From Solanum dulcamara (Eukaryota; Streptophyta; Magnoliopsida; Solanales; Solanaceae), in assembly GCF_947179165.1 (NCBI RefSeq), contig NC_077242.1:3720001-3784000 (forward strand): DNA of 64,000 nucleotides, written 5' to 3'. A program made the translations under genes and the position numbers. Position 1 is the stretch's first letter. Each line of letters starts with the position of its first letter. The notes under the pieces are model-generated. The model was not told the origin of the DNA. It saw nothing but the letters and a program-made list of their open reading frames with translations, and did no database searches. This document shows, piece by piece, positions 35,284 to 48,330 of the stretch.

Positions 35284-36688
35284 GTAACAAATTGATAGAA
35301 ATCTTTTTCAAACAAGCGACTATATGTTCCCTTCAAAAATTCAGTGAACCTGGAGGTGTCACATAAAACTAAAACTAGAAACCAGCTTTTGTTCATTTTG
35401 TTATTCATAATCCTTCTCACCAATAAATATACCGATTAAATTATGTGATGGATTGGTATCTTACATGGATATAAGTTCACGAGCAAACGATAAAGATGAC
35501 GCATTCAAGTGCCTATTTAAGGTGATTAGGGTAGCAATGTTAACTGTAGTAAGGCGCATGCCAAACACCTAGACAACAATGTACATAATGAAAGGTGAGT
35601 CGGGAAGAGTATAAAGCAATCCGCGGACACAATACGGATCCACTATTTGTGTCTTACCTCACGAAACATCAACTACTTCAAACTAACCATACAAACTTAT
35701 CATTCACTCACAGAACAAATAACTATAGAGAAGATTTCTTTGCTCAGTTGCTCGGAGCACAAACAACTAAAAAATCACTATTATTATTACAATCTTTAAG
35801 ACGATATACTATATATAGGTCTTAAATTTCAGTTGCTTCCCATACACGTCTACTAATATTTGCACCCAAAATGGAGACAAATTAATCAAGCAGAACCCAA
35901 CTAAACAACCTCCTAGAAGCTTAATTTACTGTTTTGCACATAACATCTACAAATAACAGCAACAATCTGAATCAAGAAAGGGGATTGCAAAACTTAATTC
36001 CAGTATTTTCAAACCAAAGAATAACTCAAACTGAAAACTCAAAGAGGAAAAAAAATCCCAACTTTTTCCAGTTCATAAGAGAACCCCAAAAGAGGGCATT
36101 CTGAAAATAAAATGGTTCAAGTACAACAACACAAATAAATGTACATCCAAAAGAAAAAAAATCCCATCTTTATCAACACCATGTAGTAAAAATCAAATCT
36201 TTAACCCATTTTCATTCACAAAAAGCAAACCCCAGATGGGAAAATGAGGATTTAGGTAAAACCAAACATGGGAAAACTGTAAAAACTAAATAAAGATTTG
36301 ATTAGGTAGCTCTTCAACATACCTTTTTTTTCTTTGATGAATAAAATCTAAAAGACCAGTTTAACCTTTGTAGGTCTTTTTTTCTTCTTCTTGTTTCTCT
36401 ACAAGTCTAAAACCCAACAAAGATTCTTTGATTCCTTAGTTGGTAAGAACATAACATAAACTAAAACAGCAGCTCATGCTCTACATTTGCCTCGCTTCAC
36501 ACCTATAACCCCCAATTCTGGCATTCTCACACTTTAAGACCACGGGAAAATTCATTTATAATCACTCACATTTCTTCTCTACTATGTTTAGACACGTGGC
36601 ATGCTATTATTGGGAAAGAAGCTAAATTAGGGTGGACCCACTTCAGTCTTAGATAATCTTGACCGCTGAATAATGATGAGAGAGAAAA
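35284..36688. other. Gene-poor region including a candidate 5' exon of UBP
   Basis: 35284-36320 shows nothing beyond AT-rich unique-looking sequence. 36323-36450 may be an untranslated exon (separate entry). 36450-36688 would be its promoter side and holds the G-box-like 'acacgtggc' at 36593. Confidence 0.4.
36323..36450 (-). other. Candidate untranslated first exon of the UBP gene
   Basis: Read on the minus strand, a purine-rich leader-like segment ends in '...aaaag' followed by the good donor 'gtatgttg' at 36322. It points toward the UBP ATG at 33668, before which in-frame stops and plausible acceptors ('gatcag', 'gtttag') occur around 33700-33730. Inference only; a leader intron of about 2.6 kb would be needed. 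Confidence 0.35.
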
Positions 36689-38025
36689 GGGGATGGAGGC
36701 TTGAAAGTAAAAACTTAGTGATGTCCGCGCAAATAGTTGGACAGATTTATTATTTATTTATTTTAATTGGTATACATGTCAAACACGTGAACGACTATTT
36801 AGGTTAATTCTATAAAGAATTACTCTTTTAGTTTTTTTTGGGGTTTGTCTTATATTCCTTTTCGATTTTAAAAGGAATATTTTTTACGGAGATGGAGGTA
36901 AAAACTTAGGGATCTCCGCACAAATAGTTAGAAAGATTTTTTACTTTTTATTTTAATTGATATACATGGCGAACGCGTGAACGACTATTTATGTTAATTA
37001 TTTTAAAATTCCCTTTTAGTTTTTTATTTGTTTGTCTTATAGTCATTTTCGTTTTAAAATGAATATTTTTGAAGGGGATGGAGGCTTTGAAGCAAAAACT
37101 TAGGGATCTCTGTATAAATAGTTCGACAGATTTATTATTTATTTTCTTTAATTGGCATACATGGCAAACGCGTGAATGACTATTTAGGTTAATACTTTAA
37201 ATAATTACTATTTTAGTTTTTTTTGTTTGTTTTATATTCCTTTTCAGATTTAAAATGAATATTTTTGAAGGGGGTAGGGGCTTGGAAGCAAAAATTTAGG
37301 GATCTCCGCACAAATAGTTGAATAGATTTATTATTTATTTTCTTTAATTAGTATACATGACAATCGCATGAATGACTATTTAGGTTAATACTTTAAAAAA
37401 TTACTCTTTTAGTTTCTTTTTATTTGTCTTATATTTCTTTTCGGATTTAAAATGGATATTTTTATAGGGGTAGATGCTTGGAAGCAAAAACTTAGGGATC
37501 TTCACACAAATAGTTGGACAGATTTATTATTTATTTTCTTTAATTGGTATACATGACAAACGTGTGAATGACTATTTAGGTTAATACTTTAAAAAATTAC
37601 TCTTTTAGTTTCTTTTTGTTTGTCTTATATTCCTTTTCAGATTTAAAATGAATATTTTTAAAGGGGGTGGGGGCTTGGAAGCAAAAATTTAGGGATCTCC
37701 GCACAAATAGTTGAATAGATTTATTATTTATTTTCTTTAATTAGTATACATGACAAACGCATGAATGACTATTTAGGTTAATACTTTAAAAATTACTCTT
37801 TTAGTTTCTTTTTGTTTGTCTTATATTCCTTTTTAGATTTAAAATAAACATTTTTGAAGGAGTGGAGGCTTGAAAGTAAAAATTTAGGGATCTCTCACAA
37901 ATAGTTAGACAGATTTATTATTATTTTTTAAAATTGATATACACAACAAATGCGTGAATGACTATTTAGGTTAATACTTTGAAAAATTACTCTTTTAGTT
38001 TCTTTTTATTTGTTTTATATTCCTT

Positions 38026-41000
38026 CACCGCCTTTCTCCCTCACCAACTCACCGGCGACGGCCGCCGTGAATTCACCTCTCCCGGTGAACATATCCCAAT
38101 ATCCACCCAACTCTATTCCTTAAACCTAGTTGCTTCTTCTTTTCCTCCGTAGAAAATTTCCACAAGGAAAAAGACCAACTCCGAAACAACTAAGAGGTAA
38201 TAGAAACCCACAAAATTAAGGCTTGGAATCTTCAAGATTCAGAGTGGGGTTTGCAATTTGGATTGAGTTTGGAAGATTCAAAGAGTTTGACATGCATAAA
38301 TGCCTGCTAAGGACAACACATACGTAAGAGAACACACTGTCATATTTGGAAGAAGAGGCTCAAATCAATGTGACTACCTTTTCTTCTGTTCATTTTGTTC
38401 TGTTTCTTTTCCTTTCTATAAGAATCAACTGAACACATATTGTTGTTCTCATTCATTCGCCATTGATTTGGAAGAAGAAGCTCAAATCATTTCAGTTCAT
38501 ATGAATCTTCAAATTATCGCCTTACACACAAAGGGTTTGATGAAAATCCTCAGAGAGTTTCTTTGAACAATAACTTGCTATTTGAGTATTCCCATAATGT
38601 TTACTTTTCACTTCCAGTATTTTCCGATGGTAACTAGGTTCATTTCAACTAGAGTTGGTACCTCCGGTTTTCATATCTTTCCATATCTATTCTTTGCTCG
38701 TACAGTTGTAGTTATATTTTGCTGACTTTAGACCTTTGAATAATTTATTAGTTCATACGCGTTTTCGTGGCTTTGGGTAGTGATGGTAGACTAGGGTTAT
38801 GTTCTCGCTCAGGGACAGGGATGGAGACGGAGACGGGGATAAGGACGAGGGTAAGGAGGGATAAGTGGGTTAAAGAAGCGTCTAGACTGAGAGTAGGTTC
38901 TTGGAACATTGTGACATTAACGAAAAATCCATAGAGCTAGTTAAGATTCTAAAGAAGAGGAAGATCAACATAGCTTGTGTCCAAGAGATCAAATGGGTAG
39001 GTTCTAAAGCTAAAGAGGTAGACGGGTATAAGTTTTGGTACTCTAGTAGATCAAAGTATAGAAATGGGGTAGGTATTTTAGTAGACAGTGATTTAAGGGA
39101 TCAAGTGGTAGATGTTAGAAGAGTCACTGATAGGATGATGTCAATTAAGGTGGCCGTTGAAGGGATCACATTGAACATTATTAGTGCTTAAGCCCCAAGC
39201 GGACTTAGGCGAGGAGGATAAGAGGCAGTTTTGGGAGGATTTGGACGAGTTAGTGAGAGGCATACCGCCTACTGAGAAGCTTTTCATGGAAGGGGATTTC
39301 AATGGGCACATCGAGTCTATTTCGGGAGGTTACGATGATGTGCATGGAGGCTTTGGCTTCGAGGACAGAAATAGAGGAGGAGTTTCACTTTTGGATCTCG
39401 CAAGAGCTTTTGAGTTGATGATAGCCAATTCGAGTTTTCCAAAGAAGGAGGACCACTTGGTAACCTTTCGTAGTCCGGTGGCTAAGACTTAAATAGATTT
39501 TTTACTCCTTAGGAAGGATGATAAAGGTTTGTGCAAAGACTGTAAGGTCATTTCGATCGAAAATCTTACGACCCGACATAAGCTCTTGGTGATGGATTTA
39601 GAGATCAAGATGACGAGGAAGAAGAGGGTCGAGGATGAACGACCTAGGATCAGATGGAGGAGTTTGACCACGGCTAGTGCCCTGGAGATGGAAGAGAAAG
39701 TGAAGGATATCAAGGGCTGGGATAGTGGTAGGGATGCGAACAGTATATGAGATAGGACGGCTAGTTGTATTAGGATTGTAGCAAAGGAAGTGTTGGGAGT
39801 CTCGACAGGTAGCCGTGGTCGGTATCGAGGGGACTGGTGGTAGAATGGAGAACTGCAAGGGAAGGTGGAAGCAAAGAAGATAGCATATATGAAGTTGATA
39901 GAAAGCAAGGATGAGGTGGAGAAGTGGACGAATAGGAAACTTTATAAGATAGCGAGGAAAGAGGCAAAGTCGACGGTTTCAACGACAAAAATGACAGCTT
40001 TTGAACGCTTTTATGCTGAACTAGAAGAGAAAGACGGGGATAGGAAATTATTCAGGCTAGCCAGGGTGCGGGAGAGAAGGGAACGCAATGTGGATCAAGT
40101 GAAGTGCATTAAGGACGAGCATGGAAAATATTGGTAGAGGAGACTCTCATTAAATAGAGATAACATTCATACTTCCATAAACTCTTGAATGAAGAAGGGG
40201 ACAGAGAGATTGTGTTGGGAGATTTGGACATACAGGGAGGCGTTACGATTTTAGGTGTTGCAGGAGTATTACGGTCGAAGAGGTTAATAGTGTTGTGTGT
40301 AGGATGCGCTGGGGAAGAGCAATCGGACTTGACGAGATTCTTGGGAAATTTTGGAAGAGCGCAAGCTCGGTAGGTTTGGAGTGGCTGATTAGGTTATTTA
40401 ATGTCATCTTTAAGATGACGAAGATGCCCGAAGAATGGAGGTAGATCGTAATGATCCATTTATACAAAAACAAGGGGGATATCCAAAGCTGCAACAACTA
40501 TAGAGGTATCAAGCTTTCAAGCCATACTATGAAAGTATGGGAAAGAGTGATGGAGATAAGGGTGATGAGAGGCGTATCTATTTCAGAGAACCAGTTCGGA
40601 TTTATGTCGAGACGCTCAACTACATAAGCCATCCATTTTATGAAGAGACTGGTGGAGTAGTATAGAGAGAGGAAGAGTGACTTGCATATGGTATTCATCG
40701 ACCTAGAAAATGCTTATGATAAAGTTCCACGAGAGATACTATGGAGATGTTTGGAGGCTAAAGGTGTACCTGTGGCGTACATTAGGATGATCAAGGATAT
40801 TTGTGAGGGTGCCAAAACCAGGGTAAGGACAGTAAGGGGAGACTCAGAGCACTTCCCAGTTGTGATGGGGTTGCATCAAGGATCAACTCCTAGTCCATTT
40901 TTATTATCCTTGGTGATGGATGATTGACGTGATAAATTCAAGGTGAGGTGCCATGGTATTTATTTTTCGCTGACGACATAGTCCTGATCAATGAGACTCG

Positions 41001-42038
41001 TAACGGAGTTAATGCTAAGCTGGATGATTAGAGACATACCTTGGAGTCTAAAGGGTTTAAGCTGAGTAGGACCAAGACAGAGTAATTAGAGTGCAAGTTC
41101 AGTGAGACACCTCAGAAGGTTGGCACAGAAGTTAGGCTTGGTGACTAGGTCATCCAAAGAAAAAGTAGTTTCAAGTACCTTGGGTCTATTATGCAAGACA
41201 GCGGGGAGATTGACGATGATGTCACACATCATATTGGGGCAGGGTAGATGAAATAGAGGCTCGCTTCCGGTATGCTATGTGACAAGAAGATGCCACCACA
41301 ACTTAAGGGAAAGTTCTACAATGTGGTGGTTAGACCGACTATGTTATGTGTGGCAGAGTGTTGGTGAGTTAAGGTTTCTCATGTTCAAAAGATGAAAGTT
41401 GCCGAGATGAGAATGTTGAGATGGATGTGTGGGCATACCAGGAGCGACAGGATTAGAAATGAGACTATTCGAAAAAAGGTAGGAGTGACCTCGATGGAAT
41501 ACAAGATGCGAAAAATGCTACTGAGATGGTTTGGGCATGTGAAGAGGAGAGGCACAGATGCCCCAGTGCGGAGATGTAAGAGATTGGCCATGAATGGTTT
41601 CAGAGGAGGTAGGGGTAAGCCGAAGAAATATTGGGGAGAAGTGATTAGATAGGACATGACGCAATTACAACTTACCGAGGACATGACCTTAGATAGGAGG
41701 GTGTGGAGGCCCCATATTAAGGTAGAAGGCTAGTACATAGTCTCGTTATTCTTCCGTATTAGTAGGCGCATTAGCGCACTATAATTTCTTGTACTCTGAT
41801 TTCTATTATTATCTATTTCTTTCTGTACTTTGATTACTCTATTTTATCTGTGTCGCTTTCGTTATTTGCTTTCACATGGCGCTTTGAACTTCTTAGCCTT
41901 ATTTGACCTCTTTTTATGCTTCTATTGAGCCGAGGGTCTCTCGGAAACAGCCGTCCTACCTTGGTAGGAGCAAGGTCTGCGTTCACTTTACCCTCTCCAT
42001 ACCCCACGTTGTGGGATTTCACTGGATTGTTGTTGTTG
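38026..42038 (+). mobile_element. RTE-clade LINE, near full length, with target-site duplication
   Basis: Flanked by 'tattcctt' at 38018-38025 and 42039-42046. The 3' end finishes in GTTGTTGTTG after a tail with 'gcaaggtctgcgttcac' and 'gggatttcactgg'. Inside are an endonuclease domain then a reverse transcriptase, in LINE order. The 4.0 kb length, the short-repeat (TTG) tail instead of poly(A), and the domain order fit plant RTE elements. The first 0.75 kb is a GC-richer leader without a clear ORF. Many stops make it inactive. Confidence 0.87.
38880..41690 (+). pseudogene. Broken LINE endonuclease and reverse transcriptase
   Basis: 38890-39490 encodes an AP-endonuclease-like part with motifs SWNI, VQEIKW and EGDFNGH, the last being the usual GDFN catalytic block. 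40680-40930 has the RT palm start with [13 protein letters not shown] and the LHQGS block; 40966-41010 has FADD (the catalytic FADD box) after a frame break. 41380-41650 has the C-terminal [11 protein letters not shown] block and the GRPKK-like end typical of plant RTE proteins. At least eight stops or shifts interrupt it (for example at 39189, 39490, 40924 and 41365). No active enzyme is possible. Confidence 0.87.
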
Positions 42039-42245
42039 TATTCCTTTTTGGATTTGAAATGAATATTTTTGAAGGGGTTGAGGCTTGGAATTAAAAACTT
42101 AGGGATCATTGCACAAATAATTGGACAAATTTATTATTTAATTATTTGAATTGATATACATGACAAACGCGTGAACGACTATTTAGGTTAATACTTTAAA
42201 AATTATTCTTTTAGTTACTTTTTGTTTCTTTTATATTTTCGATTT

Positions 42246-44385
42246 TAAAATATATATTTATCCCTAAACAATATTTTTGAATAAATTTTATGTTTTTTAA
42301 TTTAATATCATAAAATTATAAAATTTAAAAATAATATATTTTTTAAAATTTTATGTCAAATTAAAATTAGACAAACATATTAAAATGGAGTTACAGTAAT
42401 AAAGTAATCAAAGAGGACAAAGAGGAACGAGTGAAGAGGGCAATATAAAATGATGTTTTTATAATGTATTTTGTAGGGTTAAAATAATATGTGGGGTCCA
42501 TTTATGTATTTGAGTTTCCAATAATGTAGAAGGATAGCCACGTGGACGGTTATGATTAGGTAATGAGATGGATCTGTTTAATGAGGACTTTCCTCTTGTT
42601 AGGATGGTAAAGAAAGGGAAAGAAAAGACACCAAAGAGAATTTTCAACTTTTTATATGCCGATAAAATAGTGGAGAAAGTGAAATGAGATTAGGATTAGA
42701 TAATGATCAATTAAAATCTAATAAAATATTAAAATAGGTTTAGCTACCTACAAAGAGTGTGTTAGATAATGTTTACACTAACAAAACATCTAAGAAATAA
42801 CTATTTCCTTTGGTCTACTTACTTGTCATATTTGTACTTAAAGTCATTTGGTACATGAGAATAAATTATATTTTTTTTATTGAAGATATATATTGAATAT
42901 CTAATAAATTTTATACCTTCAACCAAAAAAAGAATAAATTTAATCTCAACTTTAATCCTGAATATTTCATCTTATATCATCTAACTTGGTATTATTTAGT
43001 TCCATCTCTCACGTTGGATAAATTACAGTAATTTGGAGAGGGTATGGAAGTCCAGTTATGGTTTCACATAAATCTAGTAATTTTTGCCAAACTTTAAGTC
43101 TTGAATTAACTTTGACATCATATCAATTCCAACATAATTTAGTATTATTATTTTAGTAATTCCTTTTAATATTTTATCTTTATTAACAATACTTAAACTA
43201 TCAAATTTAATGCGACAATTCGCTTATCAAAATTATTTTTCACCTACTATTATTTTAATATTAGTGAATATGTCTGTGCTTCGCGCGACTATTAAGAAGC
43301 AAGAAGTCAGACACATTTGTCAAATTTTTTTGATAATTAGTCATCCTTCTATTGCATGGTACTGTCTAAATGATTAAATATATACTGGACTTTAGTCAAA
43401 TAAATTTTTTTTCTCCTTTTCACCAAAAAAATTATTGTTGAAAAGTTATTCGTATAACCTTCTTTACGGTTAAATAGATTATATGAAAGCAAAATCAAGA
43501 GACAATAATGACATCATAAACACATACATCAAGAATTTTCTTTTCTTAATTTAAAACTTTCAAGATATAAAGTACCAAGAAAGTGTATAAATGAAGAATT
43601 GAAGAGGTAGGGGGTGTGGTTCTCTTTGTGAAATTAATTAATATCCACAAGAAGCATAGATCTCAAAATTTATTTTATCAAATTCAAAATTAATATTTCA
43701 TCAAAAGAAAGAAAAGTAAACACAATGATATATATCAAAGCAATGAGAAAACATATTTTGAGATACATACCAACTTTTAATATGAAGAAATGTCTTTCTC
43801 AGATCCTTTCTCCCATCTTTGATGAAGATGACAAAATTAGCAAAAACAAAAATGAGAAAAATATAGTTAAATAGAATAATTTAAAACTGCAAAGTAATTA
43901 AAAGAGTTAGTATTCTTAAATGTTTTTTTCCTTTTAAAATTAAATAATGAATGTGGATAATTATAAACTTATTGATAGAGTGATTTTAATTTCCAGGAAA
44001 ATATTTTTAACCACTTCACTTGCTCAATTCCTAACTTTACTATATACACATAGATAGATTCGTAAGAACATAATACAATTTTGTTAGCACCGATTCTTTT
44101 TCAAGTACACATTTAGATGAGTGATATTTTTGTCATCAAATTAATTTTTGGTTAAAAATTAATTTGTAAATTTTATCAGTTAACTTCCCTACGCCCCCCC
44201 CCCCCCCTCCGGGTCCCTAAATCCCTATAAATAGGATAAACGTTTTGCGATCATAAATTTTAGTTTATTGATTTAAAAATACCCTGGAAAATAAATTAAA
44301 GAACATATGAAGGGAGTAACACTAGAGGTAAATAACACATTAAAATTTAAATAAATACCAATAGCTAAAATAATAAAGTAAATAA
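42246..44385. other. AT-rich gene-free region; C14 run
   Basis: No gene is supported. A fragment resembling a Stowaway end ('ggtctacttacttgtcat') lies at 42813. A 14-nt C homopolymer occupies 44194-44207, unusual in DNA this AT-rich. Confidence 0.55.
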
Positions 44386-44515
44386 CAACAACAACAACAA
44401 CAATCCAGTGAAATCCCACAACGTGGAGTCTGAGGAGGGTAAAGTGTACGCAGACCTTACTCCTACCAAGGTAAGACGGCTGTTTCCGAGAGATACTCGG
44501 CTCAGAAGAAACACA
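44386..44515 (-). mobile_element. RTE/SINE-type tail, reverse orientation
   Basis: On the plus strand it begins with (CAA)n, then 'tccagtgaaatcccacaacg', 'gtgtacgcagacctta' and 'cggctgtttccgagag'. This is the reverse complement of the last 120 bp of the LINE at 41.93-42.04 kb. Either a 5'-truncated LINE copy or a SINE sharing that tail. Confidence 0.8.
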
Positions 44516-44589
44516 ATAAAGTAAATAACAAATAACTAAAAGCAATTAAGTAATTTGTATTGAATATGATTAGGCAATCAAGACAAAAA

Positions 44590-44875
44590 AGGGGTAAATG
44601 TGTAATTTATTATTTTAATACATGTATAACTAATACCCACATAACTTATTCCACCTTTTATCCTGCATAACTTATACATCGATTCCCTCATAAGTTATGT
44701 AAGTATTAATTATGTAGAATTACAAAATATGCAACCAAACATTATACAAAAATAATACATAAATAACTTTTATCCTATTTACAAATCAAACATGATATAA
44801 ATTTAATACGTGAATAACTAAAATTATTCATATATTAGCTTTGTGTTTATTCCATAACCAATCGGCCCCTTAGTA
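44590..44875. repeat. Probable MITE remnant
   Basis: AT-rich block with repeated 'ataactaatacc/ataacttat' motifs. It ends 'ccaatcggcccctta', resembling the end of Tourist-type elements such as the one at 34925-35280. The left end is not clear. Confidence 0.4.
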
Positions 44876-47800
44876 TATTGGAGAAATCATGTATAAGAAA
44901 GAATGATTGAGGTTGTCTCTGTGTGGATGTCTCCTACGTTAACGGCAATTGGAAAAATAATGTGACAAGAATCAACCATTTTTCCATATAATATATGGTT
45001 TATCTGACATACCCAAAAAGAGAAAGGAATAATCTTAATTAGAGATGTTAATATGGATCAATTCAGTTCATTCGGGTTAGTTTATATAAGCTTTGAAATT
45101 TTACGAATTATGTTGAATTGGCTCATTATTTTCGTAAACAGTCAACTCAAGTCATAACTAGGCTACAGGACGCGCCGGTCAGCCCACTTTTTCAAGAAAA
45201 AAAATTATAATTTAAATTCTATTTTTTAAATATTAACATCAATATCGTCAAGACAATATTATATAGTGTTTACTACTTTAACAAATAAAATAATCTTAAT
45301 AATACTTATTCAGTTTGGTTTCTAAAGATTTAGTTATATTAGTTCAATCTAAAATCATTATCATTTTATGTAAATATTTTAGAAATAATCGTAGGAAAAT
45401 ATTTTTAATTTTTTTTTGTACTTTGTAATATTTATATGCATAGTTTAAGACTTTAAATTTGGACTCCTCTTATTACTTTTAGTATTATATTATATTATAT
45501 TTTATTTTTTATTACTTTTTATTTGGCTCACGGGCCAGTACAACCCATATTGTTCAAGACCTACAAGTTAGTAGGCTTATCCCGATCGATCTAAAAAGTC
45601 ATATTTTCAAATGGGCTCTAAAAATCTTAGCACAATCCTATTAAATTATGGATTTGACCGAACTAGCCTAACGAGCTTAGCCGACGGCTCTACTTTTAAT
45701 CTATTAGTTTCTTGGTAAACTTTAATTTTGGTTAGTTTGATATATGATGAATTATAAACTTTGATATTGCAACACTTTAAGGGGTTATTTGATCGCGGGT
45801 TAGAAAGTAAATTATTCATTTTTTAAGATAATTAGCATAACTAGTATTTAAAAATATAAATTTAATAAAGGGAAAAGAATAATTGTATCCCCAAAAGGGT
45901 AACTATTTACAAATAATTATCCCCTTCTTTCATACCTTCTATTTTTAACTATTAAATCACGTTTAATGCTTGATACTATCAAAGTATTTGATGGTATCAA
46001 AGAGAACACTACTCAGTTACTTCTTGATACCATCAGAGTATATATATAAGAAACACTGTTACAGTGAAAATATTACTTAATTACTATTTGATATCATCAA
46101 AGTATATAGATACCATCAGAGTGTATATATATATATATATATACACTTCGATGGTATCAAGAATGAAGAAGCAGTGTTCAATGAATATAACAAAGGGACA
46201 ATTTCAAATATATACAATAAACTAATTAATTACAACAAATATAGTCATATTTTATTTACATAAAAACTAGCCAAAATCATAAGAAAAATATAGTGACTAT
46301 ACAATATAGATTACTTATACATGAGCTATACACTGAATAAACATTATGATACACTCAAAAATTGAATATAACTTGATTATACATGAAATATATACTGACT
46401 ATATATGCTTATACAATTAATGTTTAGATTTTTGGTAATTACTTTGGCCGAATGACTACTGAGTGTAATTTGCCCTATAACAAAGAGACATGCAGGTAAA
46501 TAGTTTGGATCGTGGGTCCAACTCGGATAAATAGTTTGAGTTGAGTCCAATTTGAATAAATACTTTGTCTAACGAGTCCAATTTGTATATATTTCCCTTT
46601 AATAAATAATGAAATAATTTATATTTGCTAGTGATGATTGAGATGATCTGTTGTGGTGGCTAGTAATGATGGTGTCGATAGTTATAATAATAAAGGTAGT
46701 TAGTGTTATAGTAGTTAGTGCGATGGTGGTGATTGATGTTAGTAGTTTGCAATGGATGGTGTTGTGCTATTATGATGACTGAGATAATTAGTAGTAGAAA
46801 TAGTGGCTAATAGTGATGGTAGCAATATCATTAGGAGTCGTTTGGTTGGAAATAAGTTATCCTAAGATTAACTATCTCAAAATAAGTTATTCCATCATGT
46901 ATATGAGATAATTTATCCTATCACTAAGATACAAATGATGGAATAAATAATTTCATGACTACCTAATATCTCTAACCAAATACAGAATAAAATAATTATA
47001 TATTTTATTTTGATATTATTATACATTATTTCTAACATCTTAGTGAATGTAATTATAATAATAGCTGAGTAAAAAAGCCTGTGACCTGTGTATTGCAAGT
47101 CTTGTCTCGTAAAAAGTTGAGTGATATAAATACTACAGCCACAAAATAAGTACACTATTCCTACATAAACTATTTTTTCTTCTTTTTTATTTCACATGAT
47201 ATTAAAAATCCGGAGAATCTAGTGGCGTCCATGTCCGATCTTACTCATATCCTTTGCAGTCACCAATAGAAAGCAGAACATAACCAAGTTTTTTTTTTCT
47301 TCTTTCTAACACTTGCTCTTGTCACATTCTTTTGTGTCAAAAAGTGCATAATGAATTAACATGATAGTATTTGATTGTGTACCAAGTTTAAGAAAAAAAA
47401 TATGAATTTTGAAGTTTATGATTTAAAATAAGTTATAGATATTTGCATGATATATATAAATTATCTTATTAAGAGTTAAATAGTTACTAAATATAAAAAA
47501 ACATCATCTTTTTAGATCGAAATGATAAGAATAGACTATGGTATGTAAGTTCGTTTACAGAAACTACGTGCTCTCCTCTATCTTCTATCAGTAAAATGCT
47601 TTATGATTTTCATATTTAGAAAATATCATTAACAAAGGTAATTTACGTTCTTGTAGTTAAACTGAGAAAAAATATAGTATTAAAGATCAACAACTTATGT
47701 TAAAGAGTTTAAGTTGTAGACATTAGTAGTACTGTGACAAATTATTTATAGGATCAGGTTATCTTTAGTAAGTTGTATCATTGTCAAGATTATAATCTTA

Positions 47801-47930
47801 CATTTTAAATAATATTACGTGAAAATATCTTTTGAATGACCTAATCCTAGAATTGATTATTTAAAATTGACTGTGTATATATTCTATTAATTACTATTCT
47901 TCTTAAGTAATAGTACTACTGTATAGGGTG
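44876..47930. other. Gene-free region with several repeat remnants
   Basis: 45030-45700 has ends with 'agagatgttaatatgg' and (inverted) 'agagccgtcggctaag' and inner 'gggccagtacaacccatat' wording, probably a decayed non-autonomous DNA element. 45960-46175 carries 'gataccatc' repeats in both orientations around an (AT)n core. 46830-46980 begins 'ggagtcgtttggttgg', like a MITE end. No coding frame is supported. Confidence 0.5.
46100..46162. repeat. Palindrome: 'gataccatc' arms around (AT)n
   Basis: 'gataccatcagagtgtatat' and 'atatacacttcgatggtatc' are nearly perfect inverted copies separated only by AT repeats, giving a hairpin with arms of about 20 bp. The same 'gataccatcagagta' also occurs at 46021 without a partner so close. 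Confidence 0.75.
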
Positions 47931-47934
47931 AAAT

Positions 47935-48330
47935 TGAATCTAGTGAAAAAGAGCGAATCACACCGTGGCATGTGGTGAAACCAAATACAACCGGGAGAAG
48001 CCTTATTCGAGAAAGACCGCCTTACAGCTGGAGGTAGTCATAATGACCTGCAGAAGTCCGACAATCAATCTTGAGTCGCATGCCTATCTCTGAATCAAAT
48101 TCAAGGCATTAAAGTATAAGTACGTGCTATGAGATTGCCTTTTCAATACTTAAGCATACCGTAGTTTCACATTAAGGCGACGGTTCAACTATTGGGCCTA
48201 TAAAAAGGAGGTTTTGTAGAGAATGAAAGGAATCAAAAAATCCCCAGTAGCTTTTAGTCATTAGAGTATCTTGTTCTTCCTATTTTAGCATCTCCAATGA
48301 ATGGAGTCCAAAAAACTGCTCCCCACTTGA
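47935..48330 (+). promoter_or_regulatory. Promoter-like island of unknown origin
   Basis: About 300 bp of less AT-rich DNA ends in a clear TATA motif, 'ctataaaaaggagg' at about 48199, followed by a possible leader. No ORF follows. Composition and TATA suggest a fragment of an LTR or other element promoter. It lies downstream (3' side) of GA2ox copy A. Confidence 0.35.

Larger units (their letters stand above)
36689..42245. repeat. About 195-bp tandem repeat array (about 8 units), split by a LINE
   Basis: Units begin at about 36689, 36891, 37075, 37270, 37467, 37663 and 37860, and after the LINE at 42071. Each contains 'cttagggatctc', 'tttattatttatttt', 'gactatttaggttaata' and 'tttgtcttatattcctttt' blocks. 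The seventh unit breaks off at 38025 and resumes at 42039, so the array is older than the LINE. The unit has no coding potential. Units near 37.3-37.9 kb are the most alike. Confidence 0.9.

Noticed and set aside
36689..38020. CRISPR-like array
   Set aside because: Unit of about 195 bp with no spacer/repeat distinction, in a plant nuclear genome; it is an ordinary tandem repeat.
39489..39988. Overlapping minus-strand frames of 70-140 codons
   Set aside because: Antisense of the dead LINE; the plus strand has recognisable endonuclease and RT motifs.
47935..48330. Endogenous pararetrovirus promoter
   Set aside because: The TATA block alone is not enough; no viral coding remnant was seen nearby.
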